Assembly (NCBI GenBank): GCA_903772945.1
Contig: CAICTM010000739.1
Coordinates: 1 to 50,679, forward strand
Source: Seminavis robusta
Taxonomy: Eukaryota; Bacillariophyta; Bacillariophyceae; Naviculales; Naviculaceae
Length of the DNA: 50,679 nucleotides
Reading direction: 5' to 3'
Below, in pieces: positions 30,290 to 41,475 of this stretch (position 1 is its first letter; each line of letters opens with the position of its first letter). A program made the translations under genes and the position numbers. The notes beneath the pieces are model-generated. The model made no database searches. It saw nothing but the letters and a program-made list of their open reading frames with translations, and had not been told where the DNA came from.

Positions 30290-31243
30290 ATGCCAACTCG
30301 ACGATACCGAGACGGTGATGCGGGATTGGGTCCAGCAGGAAGGAAGGAAACAAAAGGGAGCAGTTTGAAAACACGCATTGGCCGAAGACATTCCTTCCAA
30401 GTAACGCAAGCTGTGGCGGCCGCCATCGCGTTCGTCCTCAGCAGTCCATTGGCCAATGCTGTACAAGGCCAAAGCACAAGAGATCTAACAGAAGAGGACA
30501 GTGTTCCCACTCCTCCTCCTTACCCGCTACCGGTATCCGCACCACAAGCAACCACGACTGCCACAACACGAAGAACAACAGACACCACCAATTCTTCCAA
30601 TGGCTCTCAAATTGTCCTTTCTGGTGAAGGCACTTACGCCTTCACAATCACCAACATCATCAACACCACCCACACTGCTTTTACCAATGACAGCTCCACC
30701 ACCACAGTCGAGTTCTTTGAGGTATCTTATGACGTTGCAACCACAGATAGAATTGTGCGGGGTGGCAGAGGTCTCTATGGAACCATACCTACTAGCATTG
30801 GATACCTCACTGCTTTGACCTTCTTGGACTTGTCTCTCAACTGGTTGTCCAAAAGCATCCCTTCAGAGGTTGGGCTCCTGGCAGCTTTGACGACATTGCG
30901 GCTAAATGTCAATGCGCTATCCGATAGACTCCCATCCGAGATTGGATTGCTGACGAATATGACTCATTTGTACCTGTACAACAATCAGTTGTCTGGCAGC
31001 ATTGTGACGGAGCTGGGGCTACTGAGTGCATTGCAGAGGTTGGATTTGGATGGCAACCTGTTGTCCGGCAGGGTTCCCTCTCAGCTTGGATTGCTGACCG
31101 CTTTGACTCGGTTGGATTTGTCCTACAACCAGTTGTTGTCCGGCAGTGTGCCCAGCAATCTCTGTTCCAACCCAGTTTTGCGGCGGATATATGTGGATTG
31201 TTCCTCGGTAGAATGTTCCTGCAATCAATGCCAATGTAGCTAG
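30290..31243 (+). CDS. Leucine-rich repeat protein with membrane anchor and Cys-rich cap
   Basis: A single exon of 317 residues from the ATG at 30290; an in-frame ATG at 30140 would add 50 residues. A basic cytoplasmic-type head is followed by one hydrophobic segment (A-V-A-A-A-I-A-F-V-L), then a Thr/Ser/Pro-rich stalk. About five plant-type LRRs follow, with the pattern L-x-x-L-x-L-x-x-N-x-L-S-G-x-I-P. The end is Cys-rich (V-D-C-S-S-V-E-C-S-C-N-Q-C-Q-C). The topology suggests a type II or cleaved surface protein. LRR proteins of this kind are abundant in pennate diatoms. No kinase domain is present. The ligand and role are unknown. Confidence 0.8.
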   Translation: MPTRRYRDGDAGLGPAGRKETKGSSLKTRIGRRHSFQVTQAVAAAIAFVLSSPLANAVQGQSTRDLTEEDSVPTPPPYPLPVSAPQATTTATTRRTTDTTNSSNGSQIVLSGEGTYAFTITNIINTTHTAFTNDSSTTTVEFFEVSYDVATTDRIVRGGRGLYGTIPTSIGYLTALTFLDLSLNWLSKSIPSEVGLLAALTTLRLNVNALSDRLPSEIGLLTNMTHLYLYNNQLSGSIVTELGLLSALQRLDLDGNLLSGRVPSQLGLLTALTRLDLSYNQLLSGSVPSNLCSNPVLRRIYVDCSSVECSCNQCQCS

Positions 31244-31357
31244 CTACAATAATTGGTGGAACTATACATGTATATAATATATTCTGAATGGATAAGGTTC
31301 ATGGCTGCCTGATTGATGACAAGTGATCAACAGTCAACAACGAAAATATTTGGTCTC

Positions 31358-33238
31358 TCATTGTGCTTCAGCATTGCTGCCCGGTCCGTCCACCTTCGGT
31401 GGCAAGAGCACCTCTTTGGGAACGGGCACATCGAGTCGCTCTGCCAGGGTGACCACCGCGTTGTGTAGATGCCTCGAGAGCGACTGGCAGTTGGGAACGG
31501 CTGAGGGGTCCAGCGTAATGTTACCAGAAATTTGACCCGCATAGCTGATAAACGCCACGTGCGGCATAATGTTGGACAAGAACATGTTGCATCCGATGCC
31601 AGGTTGACCAGCAAACATACACGTCTTGGCCGGTCCCGGCACATTGGATATGGATACCGATCGTTTGGACAACGTATTCCAAAACAAGTATTCGCTCAAG
31701 GCCCGAGGGGTGTAGGGTGCGAGATGGTTTTGCATCGCCAATCCCACCATCGGTACTGGACTCGTCTTGAGACTGGAGAGGTGATTGTGGAGGTATTGAA
31801 GTCGTTCGAGAATGTCATTCTTGTCGGGTGAAACCCCCACACCCAAGTCGGATGACAAAAAGAACCATTTGTTTTTCAAAGTATCCACTGCTGCATTACT
31901 GACGGTTCGAGGCAACACGGCCGCAATGAGTGCTCGACACAGTAGATTGGCGCCTTGTTCCTTGATGACTGGACAGTCTTGTTCGTCCAAGTAGTCTCGA
32001 ATGGCCTGTGACAAGCACGTGAACAGAACGTCGTTGATGGAAACTTTGGCTGCATTCTTGATGGCCTTGACAAAGTCCAAGGGAAGGGTAGGGAATAGAA
32101 CAATCTCTCTGTCATGGTTATGGACCTAGAGAAGCATAGAACGATTAGTGTGCCATCAAGGCAAAGAAGAACAAGAACAGCACCGTCTCCCGTTCCTTAC
32201 CATATTCGTGCCCATTGCCTTGGAAAAGACTGTGGGATCATCCGACCACGTATGGGGCATGGTCAGTACTTGGATCGCAGCTGTCAAAAGCTTCCCTGCC
32301 AGACTCGGCAACGCCATTTGGGGCTTTCCACGTTTCTCCATCATTCCCTTTGGAATCACGGATGTCATGGGTGAACCATCGGCATATTCCAAAATTTGCT
32401 GACCTACCGTGGCCAAAGAAATGCCATCACCCAAAGCATGATGAATTCTCCATATGCAAGCACTGTTTCCGGTTCCTTGGTTCTAATAAAGCACAAGACA
32501 GTAGAGAGCAGAGTTAGCAACCATGCGTGGGCTAGCCAGCAAGGGGTTTACCAGCCGAGGAGTTCTTGCGAGAAGCCTTACATCCAAAAGTAGTATCTCC
32601 CACCAAGGTAATTTTCCTCTTCCCTTGGGATCATCCAACGGATCATGCAAGTGCCTTTCGGCCACCTTGTGGAGGGGCTCACATTCTTTCGTATTGTTGT
32701 TGACCAGGATGCGTCGTACCAACTTTTGGGTGTCAAAGGGCATCTGATGAAAGGATAATTGCTCCTGTTGGTCCACCACTGGGATTGTGGCTAATCGTTC
32801 GTATTGCAAGAGCTTAGCAACGACCAGATTCATCATATCTTCCTCAGTAGGGCACTGGGCAAACTCGATAAAGATGTTAATGATAGGATCTGGCATGTTG
32901 TGTCGTTTGGGAATACACATCGATGCCATCAAGGAAGAAGTATTGGACACGGATCGTTTCAAAGGAGGACGACTGCTCTTGGCCACGGAAGAACTGCGCC
33001 ATTTCCAACGAAATGCCACGAAGATGATGCTGAAAGATACCACCACGGCGGATACCAAGGACGCTGAAACGTAGGGATGGTACGGATTGATGTCGTAGCA
33101 TTTCCAAAGATCCACAAAAGCCACAGCACCTCCTTCGGTACTGATGTTTACCATCTTTCCCAGTTGGTTTCGAGCACATTGATGAGCATCCATCATTGTC
33201 ATCTGCATCTTGGTACCAGGTAGCCCTTCTTTACCCAT
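31358..33238 (-). CDS. WS/DGAT-type O-acyltransferase, intact copy
   Basis: Three exons (33238-32582, 32482-32201, 32125-31358) give 568 residues; introns of 99 and 75 nt are GT-AG, all in phase 0. The frame is open further upstream, but 33238 is the first ATG. One hydrophobic helix (S-L-V-S-A-V-V-V-S-F-S-I-I-F-V-A-F) lies near residue 70. The catalytic motif H-H-A-L-G-D-G (His233-His234, Asp238) marks the wax ester synthase/diacylglycerol acyltransferase family. The C-terminal DUF1298-like part has S-N-V-P-G-P and S-Y-A-G-Q-I-S-G-N. The family esterifies acyl-CoA with fatty alcohols or diacylglycerol, making storage lipids, probably at the ER. The 3' end is about 114 bp from the convergent LRR gene. 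Confidence 0.88.
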
Positions 33239-34973
33239 TCCAATACTTCGGTAATAGTGCCACGCCAACACGCCAACAGAGTTGTCCAGAACGCAGACAA
33301 GCGAAAAAAATGACAATTATTGCGGAGGGGGAAAATCACGGGAAAACAGCTCAAAAAGCGTTCTGTTTAGGCGAACGGAGAACCCAAAGACATAATTGTC
33401 CAAAGCTGGAAATCTATTTTTTTGGCTGACGTGTGCAGTCAGAGAGGGATGAGGTTTAATCGAGAACATCACAGTGGGAAGTCCAGCAAGCTAGCTAGAA
33501 CAGCGCTAGCCACGAGGTCGGCATCGGGCGATCCCAAAAAATTTCTTGAATAGCTTTGGGCCGAGTCTACTACTAGCTAGTAGCAGCTAGCTAGAGCTTC
33601 AAAGATGATTGATTCAATCGGTCAAGGAGCGAGACTACGTACACAGAACCTGTAGGCCTTGCCACGGTACCGGTATCCTGGGGTAGTGCTGGACGCTCAT
33701 ACACCGATTACAGCTACAGGTGGACCTGGACCTGGAAGCAATGCGCCCTTTCTTGGAAGTTTCTGATTGGGGCCAGGTGCTGGAGCTTCAGGTCAAGGAG
33801 ATTGACCAGCAGCGGACGTCCGGTAGCGGCTTTACAGTGGTTCTGGTCCAGTTGTTGTGCCTCGGGTTGTACGGTAGGTCCTGGTGAAGAAGCTCGCCAG
33901 GGATAGCCCACTAGGGTCTGCATGTCCTCTTTCTTTGCTCCAATTTCCAGTTCAGCCACGAAAGCAGACAAGAACGTGGAAAGGAGACCTCAAGAAAGAA
34001 ATCAGGCAAGAGAAATGCATAGTTTGCTTGTTCTTTTCCCGCACAGGAACAGCAACAGGCCTGAGTACGCAGTCGTACAATGTAGCCCTACAAACTAGCT
34101 ACTACTAGTAGCACGTCTTATCTTCCCATGCATACTTTGTTTGTAGGCATTGGCTGTGCGGATGATTGGTTGCTTGGTTGAGTGTCGAACTCTTGAGACT
34201 TTGGATCTAGAACATGGACTCTCTGCCTCATGGATACAACCATCTCCCCTGCTTCTTCTCCCGACGAGGCTACTGCACCAAAGCCTCCTTCAGAAGCGAG
34301 AATGAAGCAACTAGCAAGCCAGCCACGGCAGAGCTACCGGTTAGGTAGCAGTAGTGCATGCATGCTACCGGTACTTCTTCCTGGCCTACTACTGGCCTAC
34401 TAGTAGCTGGTGTCAACATTCATTTCACCCACTCTGGCACTTGCTGCGAGAGCTTGTTTTGGTACCGGTATCCTTTCCTTGTTCCGGAAACAGGGTTTGC
34501 CTCCCATCTCCCATGCCATCGAGCTTGCCCAAGTCGTTCAGCGAATACTTGGTCCACGTCATTTAAAGGACATTTCATTTTGATCACTTCTTTCGCTCAA
34601 ATTTTGCTCAAAAAGGAGAAACGGACAGCTTGATTTCTTTCAATGACGATGACGTGGTGCTCCACTCTCGCAATTTGCCTGCATCACTTGCTTCTCGCTG
34701 ATCACTCCGATTGGTAGCAGTTGCGGAAATTTGCTCAGAACGCTTCCGGCAAAATCGATCCGCATGATTTCAACCATCAGGAGTGACACCAGTGTATCTA
34801 TCTGAGGTCTAAATTGATGTTTGTTGGCTGGTAGGCTACTAGCTAGGCAGAATCGTTTTCTTCTGGCTGGCATACCATAGTCAAAAGTTTGGATGCAAAA
34901 GAGGAGCCAAGTTGTGGTTGTCATTTCCATAAAACAAAAAAGTTTACGCTACCTTTATCCATCTCTAATCAAC
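33239..34973. other. Long intergenic region rich in CTAG and ACCGGT palindromes
   Basis: About 1.7 kb between divergent genes. It has many short palindromic strings of C-T-A-G-C-T-A-G and T-A-C-C-G-G-T-A type (about 33489-33595, 33664-33674, 34085-34112, 34360-34412, 34457-34470, 34830-34845). A minus-strand frame of 85 codons (33971-33714, starting M-S-A-F-V-A-E-L) looks somewhat protein-like but has no family. No other gene is supported. Confidence 0.45.
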
Positions 34974-36764
34974 ATGGAACGAAGCAACATACCCCTGATA
35001 ACCTGCGCCATTTTGGCAGCCGTAACGACGGGAGGCCCTGCCTATGCATTTGGGATCTACTCGGTTGAGTTAAAGAACTTGTTGGACCTGTCTCAGCCAC
35101 AATTGGATACCCTTTCCTCGGCTTATTTCTGCGCAGGTCTATTCACATGGATCCCAGGTCTCCTAGTTGATCGCTATGGAGTTCGGCGAGCCATCTCGTG
35201 TGGCGGCATGATGGGTGCTACCTTCATGATGGCTTATTGGGCAGTGGCACGTCAATTCATCCAGCTTCCCTCCAAGGCTTGTGTCATTGCCACCCTCTTC
35301 TGTCTGGGAGCTGGCTTTTGCATTGCCAATGGCCTCGTCATTGGAGCCATCTACAAGATCCTTGTGTGTTCTTCCACCCCTACTACCAAAGGATCTTTGG
35401 TGGGTGTCGCCAAGGGCTATGTCGGGATGGGATCTGGAGTATATGCCTGTTTGTTCCAAGCCATGAAGACTGCTCTGCATAGCAAGTCCGACTTGGACTT
35501 TTTGCCCATGGCCGCCGTGATTGCCTTGATGGGAGCTGTCGTTCCGGCATTGACTTTGCTCCCCAGCCAACAAGATACAACCTCTCTTTGGAGTCTACCC
35601 AGAGAAAAAATCGACAAAACTACCAAAGGCCACTTTACGGTCCTCTACATGGGCCTGCTTGCCCTGGCAGTGATGGTCATGCGTACCAGTTTGGGAGAGT
35701 TGTTTGCAGAATCCTGGGAAGGTGAATCCCTTCGCCGTACACCCAGTTCACACATTTCCAAAGGAATCGTCTTGCTGGCTCTCTGGCTAGGTCCCATCCT
35801 TTTCATACGTGTGCTTCCTACCTCTTCCGTAGCAGCACCCGAAGACGACTCTACGGTGTTGTCATCTGGGATCTATGACGTGGAAGACCCGAACAACAAT
35901 GAACTTTGTGAGGTGGACTACCCACAATCCATCACACCAGGAGAACATTCTCCTCTCTTGGCCAAGGAGGCTGGAGATGACAGACACAGTTATGTCTCTC
36001 AAAGAACAGAGACAACCATCGCTGAAGACTATGCCGAAAAATGTAGCGAAGATTCCTCCATGATGATGAATGGCAACTACAACCTGTCACAGCTCCTCCA
36101 AACACCACATGCCTGGGTCCTCATTTGGATTGCCCTGGTCATTGTCGGAAGTGGTACCATGATGACCAACAATATGGGTCAAATGGTGGAATCACTTGCC
36201 CTCATGCCACAAGATACCGTGACACCCGCCAGCATGGCCATCTTTAGTGTGGCTCAAGCAACCTCTCGCGTCGTTACCGGTGCAGTATCGGATGCCGCAT
36301 TGGCACGGTATGGCATCCCACGACCCGCCTTTTTGATTGTGGCCTCTTTGATTGCAGCCGTGGCTCATTCTGTTCTGGCCTTGACAGACAACCACCAGGA
36401 GATTGCTTTCTTGGTGGGAGTCACGTTATCGGGGGTTGCCTTTGGAATGATTTGGCCCTTGATGGTGCTGATTGTTGGAGAAGTCTTTGGTACAGCACAC
36501 ATGGCAACCAACTACTTGTTCTATGATGGTGGCTCGAGCGCTTTCGGCACTCTACTTCTGAGCAAGTTTGTCACGCAAGAAGTCTACGAGGATCACATAG
36601 ATAGCAGTGCCGAAACAACCTGCTACGGAGCAGAATGCTTTCAATTGTCGCATTGGGTGGTGGTAGCATTGGCAATGTCTTGTGTTGTGGCTGCCCTTCA
36701 CTTACTACAACAGACCAGAGAGGTGTATTCGAACAAGGCCCCATCTATTGTGAGGAAAGCTTAG
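34974..36764 (+). CDS. Nodulin-like/NFD4-type MFS transporter
   Basis: A single exon of 596 residues from the ATG at 34974; an ATG at 34893 would add 27 residues. About twelve hydrophobic helices lie in two halves around a long acidic loop (about residues 285-375). The start, with G-P-A-Y-A-F-G-I-Y-S-V-E-L-K-N-L-L and S-Q-P-Q-L-D-T-L, is the nodulin-like (MCH/NFD4) signature, and D-R-Y-G-V-R-R is the MFS loop motif. The loop contains E-H-S-P-L-L, an acidic dileucine-type sorting signal that could send it to a vacuolar membrane. The substrate of the family is mostly unknown; monocarboxylates, iron or amino acids have been proposed for relatives. Confidence 0.83.
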   Translation: MERSNIPLITCAILAAVTTGGPAYAFGIYSVELKNLLDLSQPQLDTLSSAYFCAGLFTWIPGLLVDRYGVRRAISCGGMMGATFMMAYWAVARQFIQLPSKACVIATLFCLGAGFCIANGLVIGAIYKILVCSSTPTTKGSLVGVAKGYVGMGSGVYACLFQAMKTALHSKSDLDFLPMAAVIALMGAVVPALTLLPSQQDTTSLWSLPREKIDKTTKGHFTVLYMGLLALAVMVMRTSLGELFAESWEGESLRRTPSSHISKGIVLLALWLGPILFIRVLPTSSVAAPEDDSTVLSSGIYDVEDPNNNELCEVDYPQSITPGEHSPLLAKEAGDDRHSYVSQRTETTIAEDYAEKCSEDSSMMMNGNYNLSQLLQTPHAWVLIWIALVIVGSGTMMTNNMGQMVESLALMPQDTVTPASMAIFSVAQATSRVVTGAVSDAALARYGIPRPAFLIVASLIAAVAHSVLALTDNHQEIAFLVGVTLSGVAFGMIWPLMVLIVGEVFGTAHMATNYLFYDGGSSAFGTLLLSKFVTQEVYEDHIDSSAETTCYGAECFQLSHWVVVALAMSCVVAALHLLQQTREVYSNKAPSIVRKA

Positions 36765-37189
36765 ACAATGCCGCTCGGGTTGGACCCATTGGCAGAGCAA
36801 ACAGCATTCGCAGGTCAAATAGGAAACTGTGTCCATGCAGGATGGAGGGTGGATGCAGAAAATGAGTGTTCTCCATTACGAAACCACCATGAAGCGAATC
36901 GGAACATGCAGGCCAACTTGCAGCAGTACCGTACCGGTAGATCTGAAACACGCCCTCCCTTCCTAAAGGTCTCCAGGCAAACAACGGCGAAGCCGACAAC
37001 AGAGGGCAGCAGTTTTTGACAGCGATATGTGGAAGGTTGGCATTTACAGTTGAACTAGCTCGTAGGATAACTTCCCTACTCTGAAAGCCCCTTTTATCCG
37101 GCATGTGTACATTGTCCGTAGCAAGATGCTATTGGTATCCCTTAGAATGAGGACACCGAAGCGCCTGCCGTGACCCGAAAGTACTCTAC
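36765..37189. other. Intergenic region
   Basis: No supported gene. Short frames on both strands lack motifs. It lies between the transporter stop and the 3' end of the broken LRR gene. Confidence 0.5.
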
Positions 37190-37823
37190 CTAGCCAGTGA
37201 AAGCAGACTCGACCCTGGTTTTGAAACGAATTGATGCTTTTGTGAGCAATAGAATGCCCTCACATTTGAAAGGTCTTGTTTCGGTCATTGACCTCTGTGT
37301 CACTGTTGGAGGCTGTGGCACCGGAGCAATTGCAGAACACCCACAAAGAACCTCTGAACAATCAAAGAAGAGTTCATCCACCATGCACAACTCCGTTGGC
37401 AGCGCTCCAGTGAGCTGGGTTTCATCCAGTCGGATAGATGTTGCATTGGACATGACTTCCAATTCAGCCGGAACCATTCCTGTCAGTTGGTTCTGGTCCA
37501 TGTGCAGGACTTCCATGGAATACAGCCTCCCAAACTCTGTAGGGATGGTCCCGGTGAGCGAGTTGTTTCTCAATTGCAAATCAAACAGATAATTCAGCTG
37601 TCCGGATAATATTTTGTGACAGGTTTTTGGTTGTCCTGTAGCCCTTGTCATTCAGCCATCCAAAGAGCCAGTACTTGTGACCAACATCCTGCATGCTTGC
37701 CATCAACTCCACATATTCCAGGTTTTGCACAAGTCCCAGCTCTGTTGGAAGAGTTCCAGTGAGAAGTTTGAAGGTCTGTTCTCTATAACCAGCGAGTTCC
37801 AGGCTTTTTGGTAGACATGACAA
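37190..37823 (-). pseudogene. Broken, 5'-truncated LRR gene
   Basis: Two minus-strand frames (37823-37581 and 37651-37190) overlap and together encode LRR units. One has L-T-G-T-L-P-T-E-L-G-L; the other has L-R-N-N-S-L-T-G-T-I-P-T-E-F-G, L-T-G-M-V-P-A-E-L and L-T-G-A-L-P-T-E-L. The frame break lies near 37620-37650, after an LRR-foreign stretch (about 37600-37720) without a clear GT-AG intron. The end, F-D-C-S-E-V-L-C-G-C-S, resembles the Cys-rich cap of the LRR protein at 30290. There is no signal peptide or start region, so this is a fragment of the same family. Confidence 0.7.
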
Positions 37824-38071
37824 AGAAGAGTCGAGTCCAAATTCAGGACTAGCTAGCTAGCTAGAAGGTTCCATGTGATCGGGGGAGAAATATTATTTGA
37901 GGACCAACGCAACCTGGATGCAACACAATCTTTCAGGAAATCCCACAAAGTAGCTCCCTAGACTGTGTAGAGTGATTCTTAACCGCCATGCCGCTTTATT
38001 TCGTTCGTATCGTGGAGCCTCGGTTCTCCTTCCACGATGCTTTGAGGGGGGTTTTAGAGTAGGGAAATTAT

Positions 38072-41000
38072 CTACGGAAGCCAGCCGGGGCCAGGCTTAA
38101 GCAAAGAACAGTCGAAATTCAGGACTAGGTTCTGTGGGATCAGGGGCAAGAAATTGAGGACCATACGGGGGGCAAAGGGTTTGGCTTTGCGGGAGCCACG
38201 GAGACATAAATGGGTAGCTTTCACAAGGGCAATTGAGATACGGGTCTGCATGAAGAACATCATTTGAGAGTAGGAAAATTGAGTTTTGGAGGCAGTAGCA
38301 GAAGCAAGGCGTTGTAAGAGAGTCTTGGCTTGAGGGCAAGCATGCCATCCACTGAAACAACAAAGGGTGGAAGGAAGCGCGATTGGACTCGCACGCTCTT
38401 TATATTTGGAAATTTTGTCGCGTTCTTGTTGGGTTAAAACTTTGACGGGATCTTTGTTGCGGTAAGAGGCACAGTCCAATCAGTGACACGTACGTCAATA
38501 ATAGCTGTAGTACCTCGTTCAAACAAGCGCGAATGGAAAGATCACCGCGTAAGAGCTCGGGGGCTGGAGGGGATTGAGAGTGGGGGAGGAAGGGGAGGTA
38601 AGGTAGAATTGGGTGACCGGCAGGGATAGTAGGGGCGGGAACAGATGGAAGGGGTGGTTCTGATGGACGCTAGAGGAACCAAAGCATTCACATGCAATAG
38701 AACCAAGTTCATTGCGGATTTCATTATGGCGACGGATGATTAAGCCACCGCTTTGCAATCCAGAGCATGTGGAACGCTGAAGGGAACAGTACAGCCATCA
38801 CAAAGAGCTGGAAGAGCTGGGGGGTAAGACCGAACCGGAGAAAAGAGCATCACGCCATTCTGAGCAGAGAGGTGAGTGCGTTTGGCAATATCGGGCATGA
38901 CTGCAAGCCAGGAGCCAGTGCAACGACTGCGATTGAGGCGGGACTGCTCAGCGGAGTGAGAGTGGCTTGATGGGTCTCGAAAGCCGCTTGGTAGGCGTCT
39001 TGATGGCGTTTGGTGGCGCTGATACGACCTTCTGTGAGGGCTGTGCGATGGTCTTCAATTCTGAAGGGATGACGTGGGGGCTCAAGGAAGGGGGTGGCAG
39101 GGTCGTGGAGAGGGCTAGGGGGGATGGGAATTAAGGGCAAGGGGGCAAGAAGGGATCGGGTAATTTCCGAAGTAATTTCGCGACTGGCAATGTAGCGGAG
39201 GGGGGCTTCCGTAATGGGGTTGGGGAGAGAAAGGCCAGCAAACTTGTATGGGAGGGAAGTGAGAGCTCGGGGGGTAGTTCGCTTGAATGAAGGTTCCAGA
39301 GAGCGGGGAGAAGCTCAAAATCCAGAGCATTTTCCAAGGGAAGCCAAGAGTCCGAGGGGACACGACAGACACGTTGCACAAATTGCCATTCCATTTGGAG
39401 AGACTTTTGGCAGGCAATATAAGCCGACTGGGGGTAGAACTGAGCCACTTCACAAAGAGATTGAATGCAGGCCGTCCAAGTTGTGATTTTGGAATAAACC
39501 CAGGAGGAAAGGGCTCAGGTTCGCCGATATGACCACCAGAAATCTGGCACCATTGGTGACTTTGAGTTGAGAGCCGCGGGTACGCGTAAATTGAGTGGTG
39601 GCTGTGTGAAAATTGGCACTGTGAGTAATAATTTTGCATTTATTGCGCTGAACAAAGTAGCCGAATGGTTTGCCGAGCCGAATAAGACGGTCTAGAAGCA
39701 ATTGTAAATCAGTAAATTTGCCGGCAGCATTGGCATCATCGGCATACCAGAGATGCAAAAGGTGAGGGAACTCATGATGAAGCCGTTTAATGAGAGGAAC
39801 TAAGGCTAAACCGTAGCAGTACATGGCTAAAGGATCACCTTGCACGACTCCAACAGCGCTGAGGATAATGTGAGCTGTTCCAGCGGTGGAGTCGTGAAAA
39901 ATAACAAGGGACCAATGTTTGTAACTGTTGAAGGTAAAGCGGGCGCCTTCGGGCCAAAGATGGCGAACTGTATAAAGCATGGCAGTTCGATTCAATTCGT
40001 TGAAGGCGTTAGAAGCATCTATAATAAGGAAGCCAAAATCAGAGTCGAGACTGTCAGATGAGCCAAGGTGATGATCCCAAACATGATTTGCCGTGTGGAC
40101 GGCACCTTCAATGCCGCTTTCAAACCAACGGAAAGCTGAGAAGTGCCAGCTGCTGCAGCCGCAGCGGGGCCAGCAACAGCGAGGACACATTTGGCAATGT
40201 AGCGTCGTTCAATGTTACCAATACCGATGGGGCGTACACCGGGAAATTTATCGAGAGCCATGCCGCGATTGGCATTGAGAGCTCGGATGGCGGCCCAAGG
40301 AACCAAGTTGTTGGCTTGCCATTGAGCAAAGAGACCAAACGCAGCTCGAAGTTGGGTACTAGCTCGGCGATAGCGAAGGAGCCAATTTTTGAGAGTTGGA
40401 CCATCGGTGCCGCCTAGGCCACAAGCACCGGATAGTTTGCCAGCAACCTGTTCAGAAATTTCAGGGGTAATTTGAAGATCTACAAAGGCTGGTGGGGGAG
40501 CATCGAATTTGGGAAGCTGGGCTAAATTAATAGGGGTTGGAGAGGGATGCTTGGATTTGAGAATGTCCAAGACAGACCGCTCGGTGCCCTTGCCGTCATC
40601 AGTGTGAGCTGTGGGGAGCAGCACGCCGAATTGTTCACGTGCAGTGATAAAGCGGACAGCTCGGCGCACCTCACCTTGAAGCATGAGATGCTGAAAGCGG
40701 CGGGCTCGTTGTTCTGGTGTGCTGGAGCCGCGGCGATCCGAGAGGAAAGACTCCATGGCTTTGTGACATTCGGTAATAAGTGATTCATAAAGACCACTGT
40801 CCCATTGATCAAGACGCCGAGTCAGCAGCGGTTTGATGTCGCGGTTCCGGCGAACATGAGGGACCTTTTGAAGAATGACCATGGTAAAAATCAGGGGTTT
40901 TTCCCAGTTGTGACGTCGGTAGACGACACCTTCAATAAGATCAGCATAGGTTCCGAGGAAGCGTTCGGCAAGAACACCACCGGGAAGATGGTATTGATGG

Positions 41001-41165
41001 GGAAGGCATTGATATAGACGTTGTAAATAGGACTGCCAGAGTTGATCGGTTATGGGATCGATGCCACCATGAAGGTGGGTGCCGTCATTCCAGTGGACAT
41101 GGTCACCATAAAGAGCGTCTAGACTGTTGTCGGCTTTGAGTGGTGCGAGTAGCGATTTTCAGGCA
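38072..41165 (-). mobile_element. Decayed retroelement with reverse transcriptase (Y-A-D-D)
   Basis: Minus-strand frames open from about 41165 without an ATG, then pass through 40882-40019, 40190-39450, 39639-39115 and 38750-38072 with several shifts. The RT part shows G-V-R-P-I-G-I-G-N, I-I-D-A-S-N-A-F-N-E-L-N-R, Q-G-D-P-L-A-M-Y and the catalytic Y-A-D-D. The thumb region has S-L-Q-M-E-W-Q-F-V-Q-R-V. Further on come R-H-N-E-I-R-N-E-L, I-I-D-V-R-V-T-D and a final C-L-R-G-S-R. This order matches a widespread RT family whose C-terminus looks like a Cys/His knuckle plus a restriction-like nuclease (R-x-D to D-V-R-V), as in R2/CRE-like non-LTR elements; the exact clade is uncertain. No LTRs are seen. 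At least three frame breaks make it inactive. Confidence 0.78.
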
Positions 41166-41475
41166 CTGTTGTCGCCATAATCTGTTGAACACCACAACTC
41201 AACGTGTCGCCTCTTGTAGCTATTATCAGCGTCAAGAACAATCGCAATGAAGATTCGCTACTTCAAGGACAAGAAGAACGACGACAATTGTACAGTAGCA
41301 ACGACGACCACGTTCGATGATGAAGCTGCAATGGATCAGGTTGGTTGGCCGTTTCAAAAGAACTGGAACTTCAAGCTCGTTGTTTTCGTGCCTCATCTGA
41401 ACTCTCATTACTTTTTCCGTTGTTGCATTATCTGTTCTTTTCCTTTTACGGCATTCCCTTCTGTTGGCTACGAAC

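Noticed and set aside
33714..33971. 85-codon minus-strand frame as a gene
   Set aside because: Somewhat protein-like, but short, isolated and without family or splice evidence.
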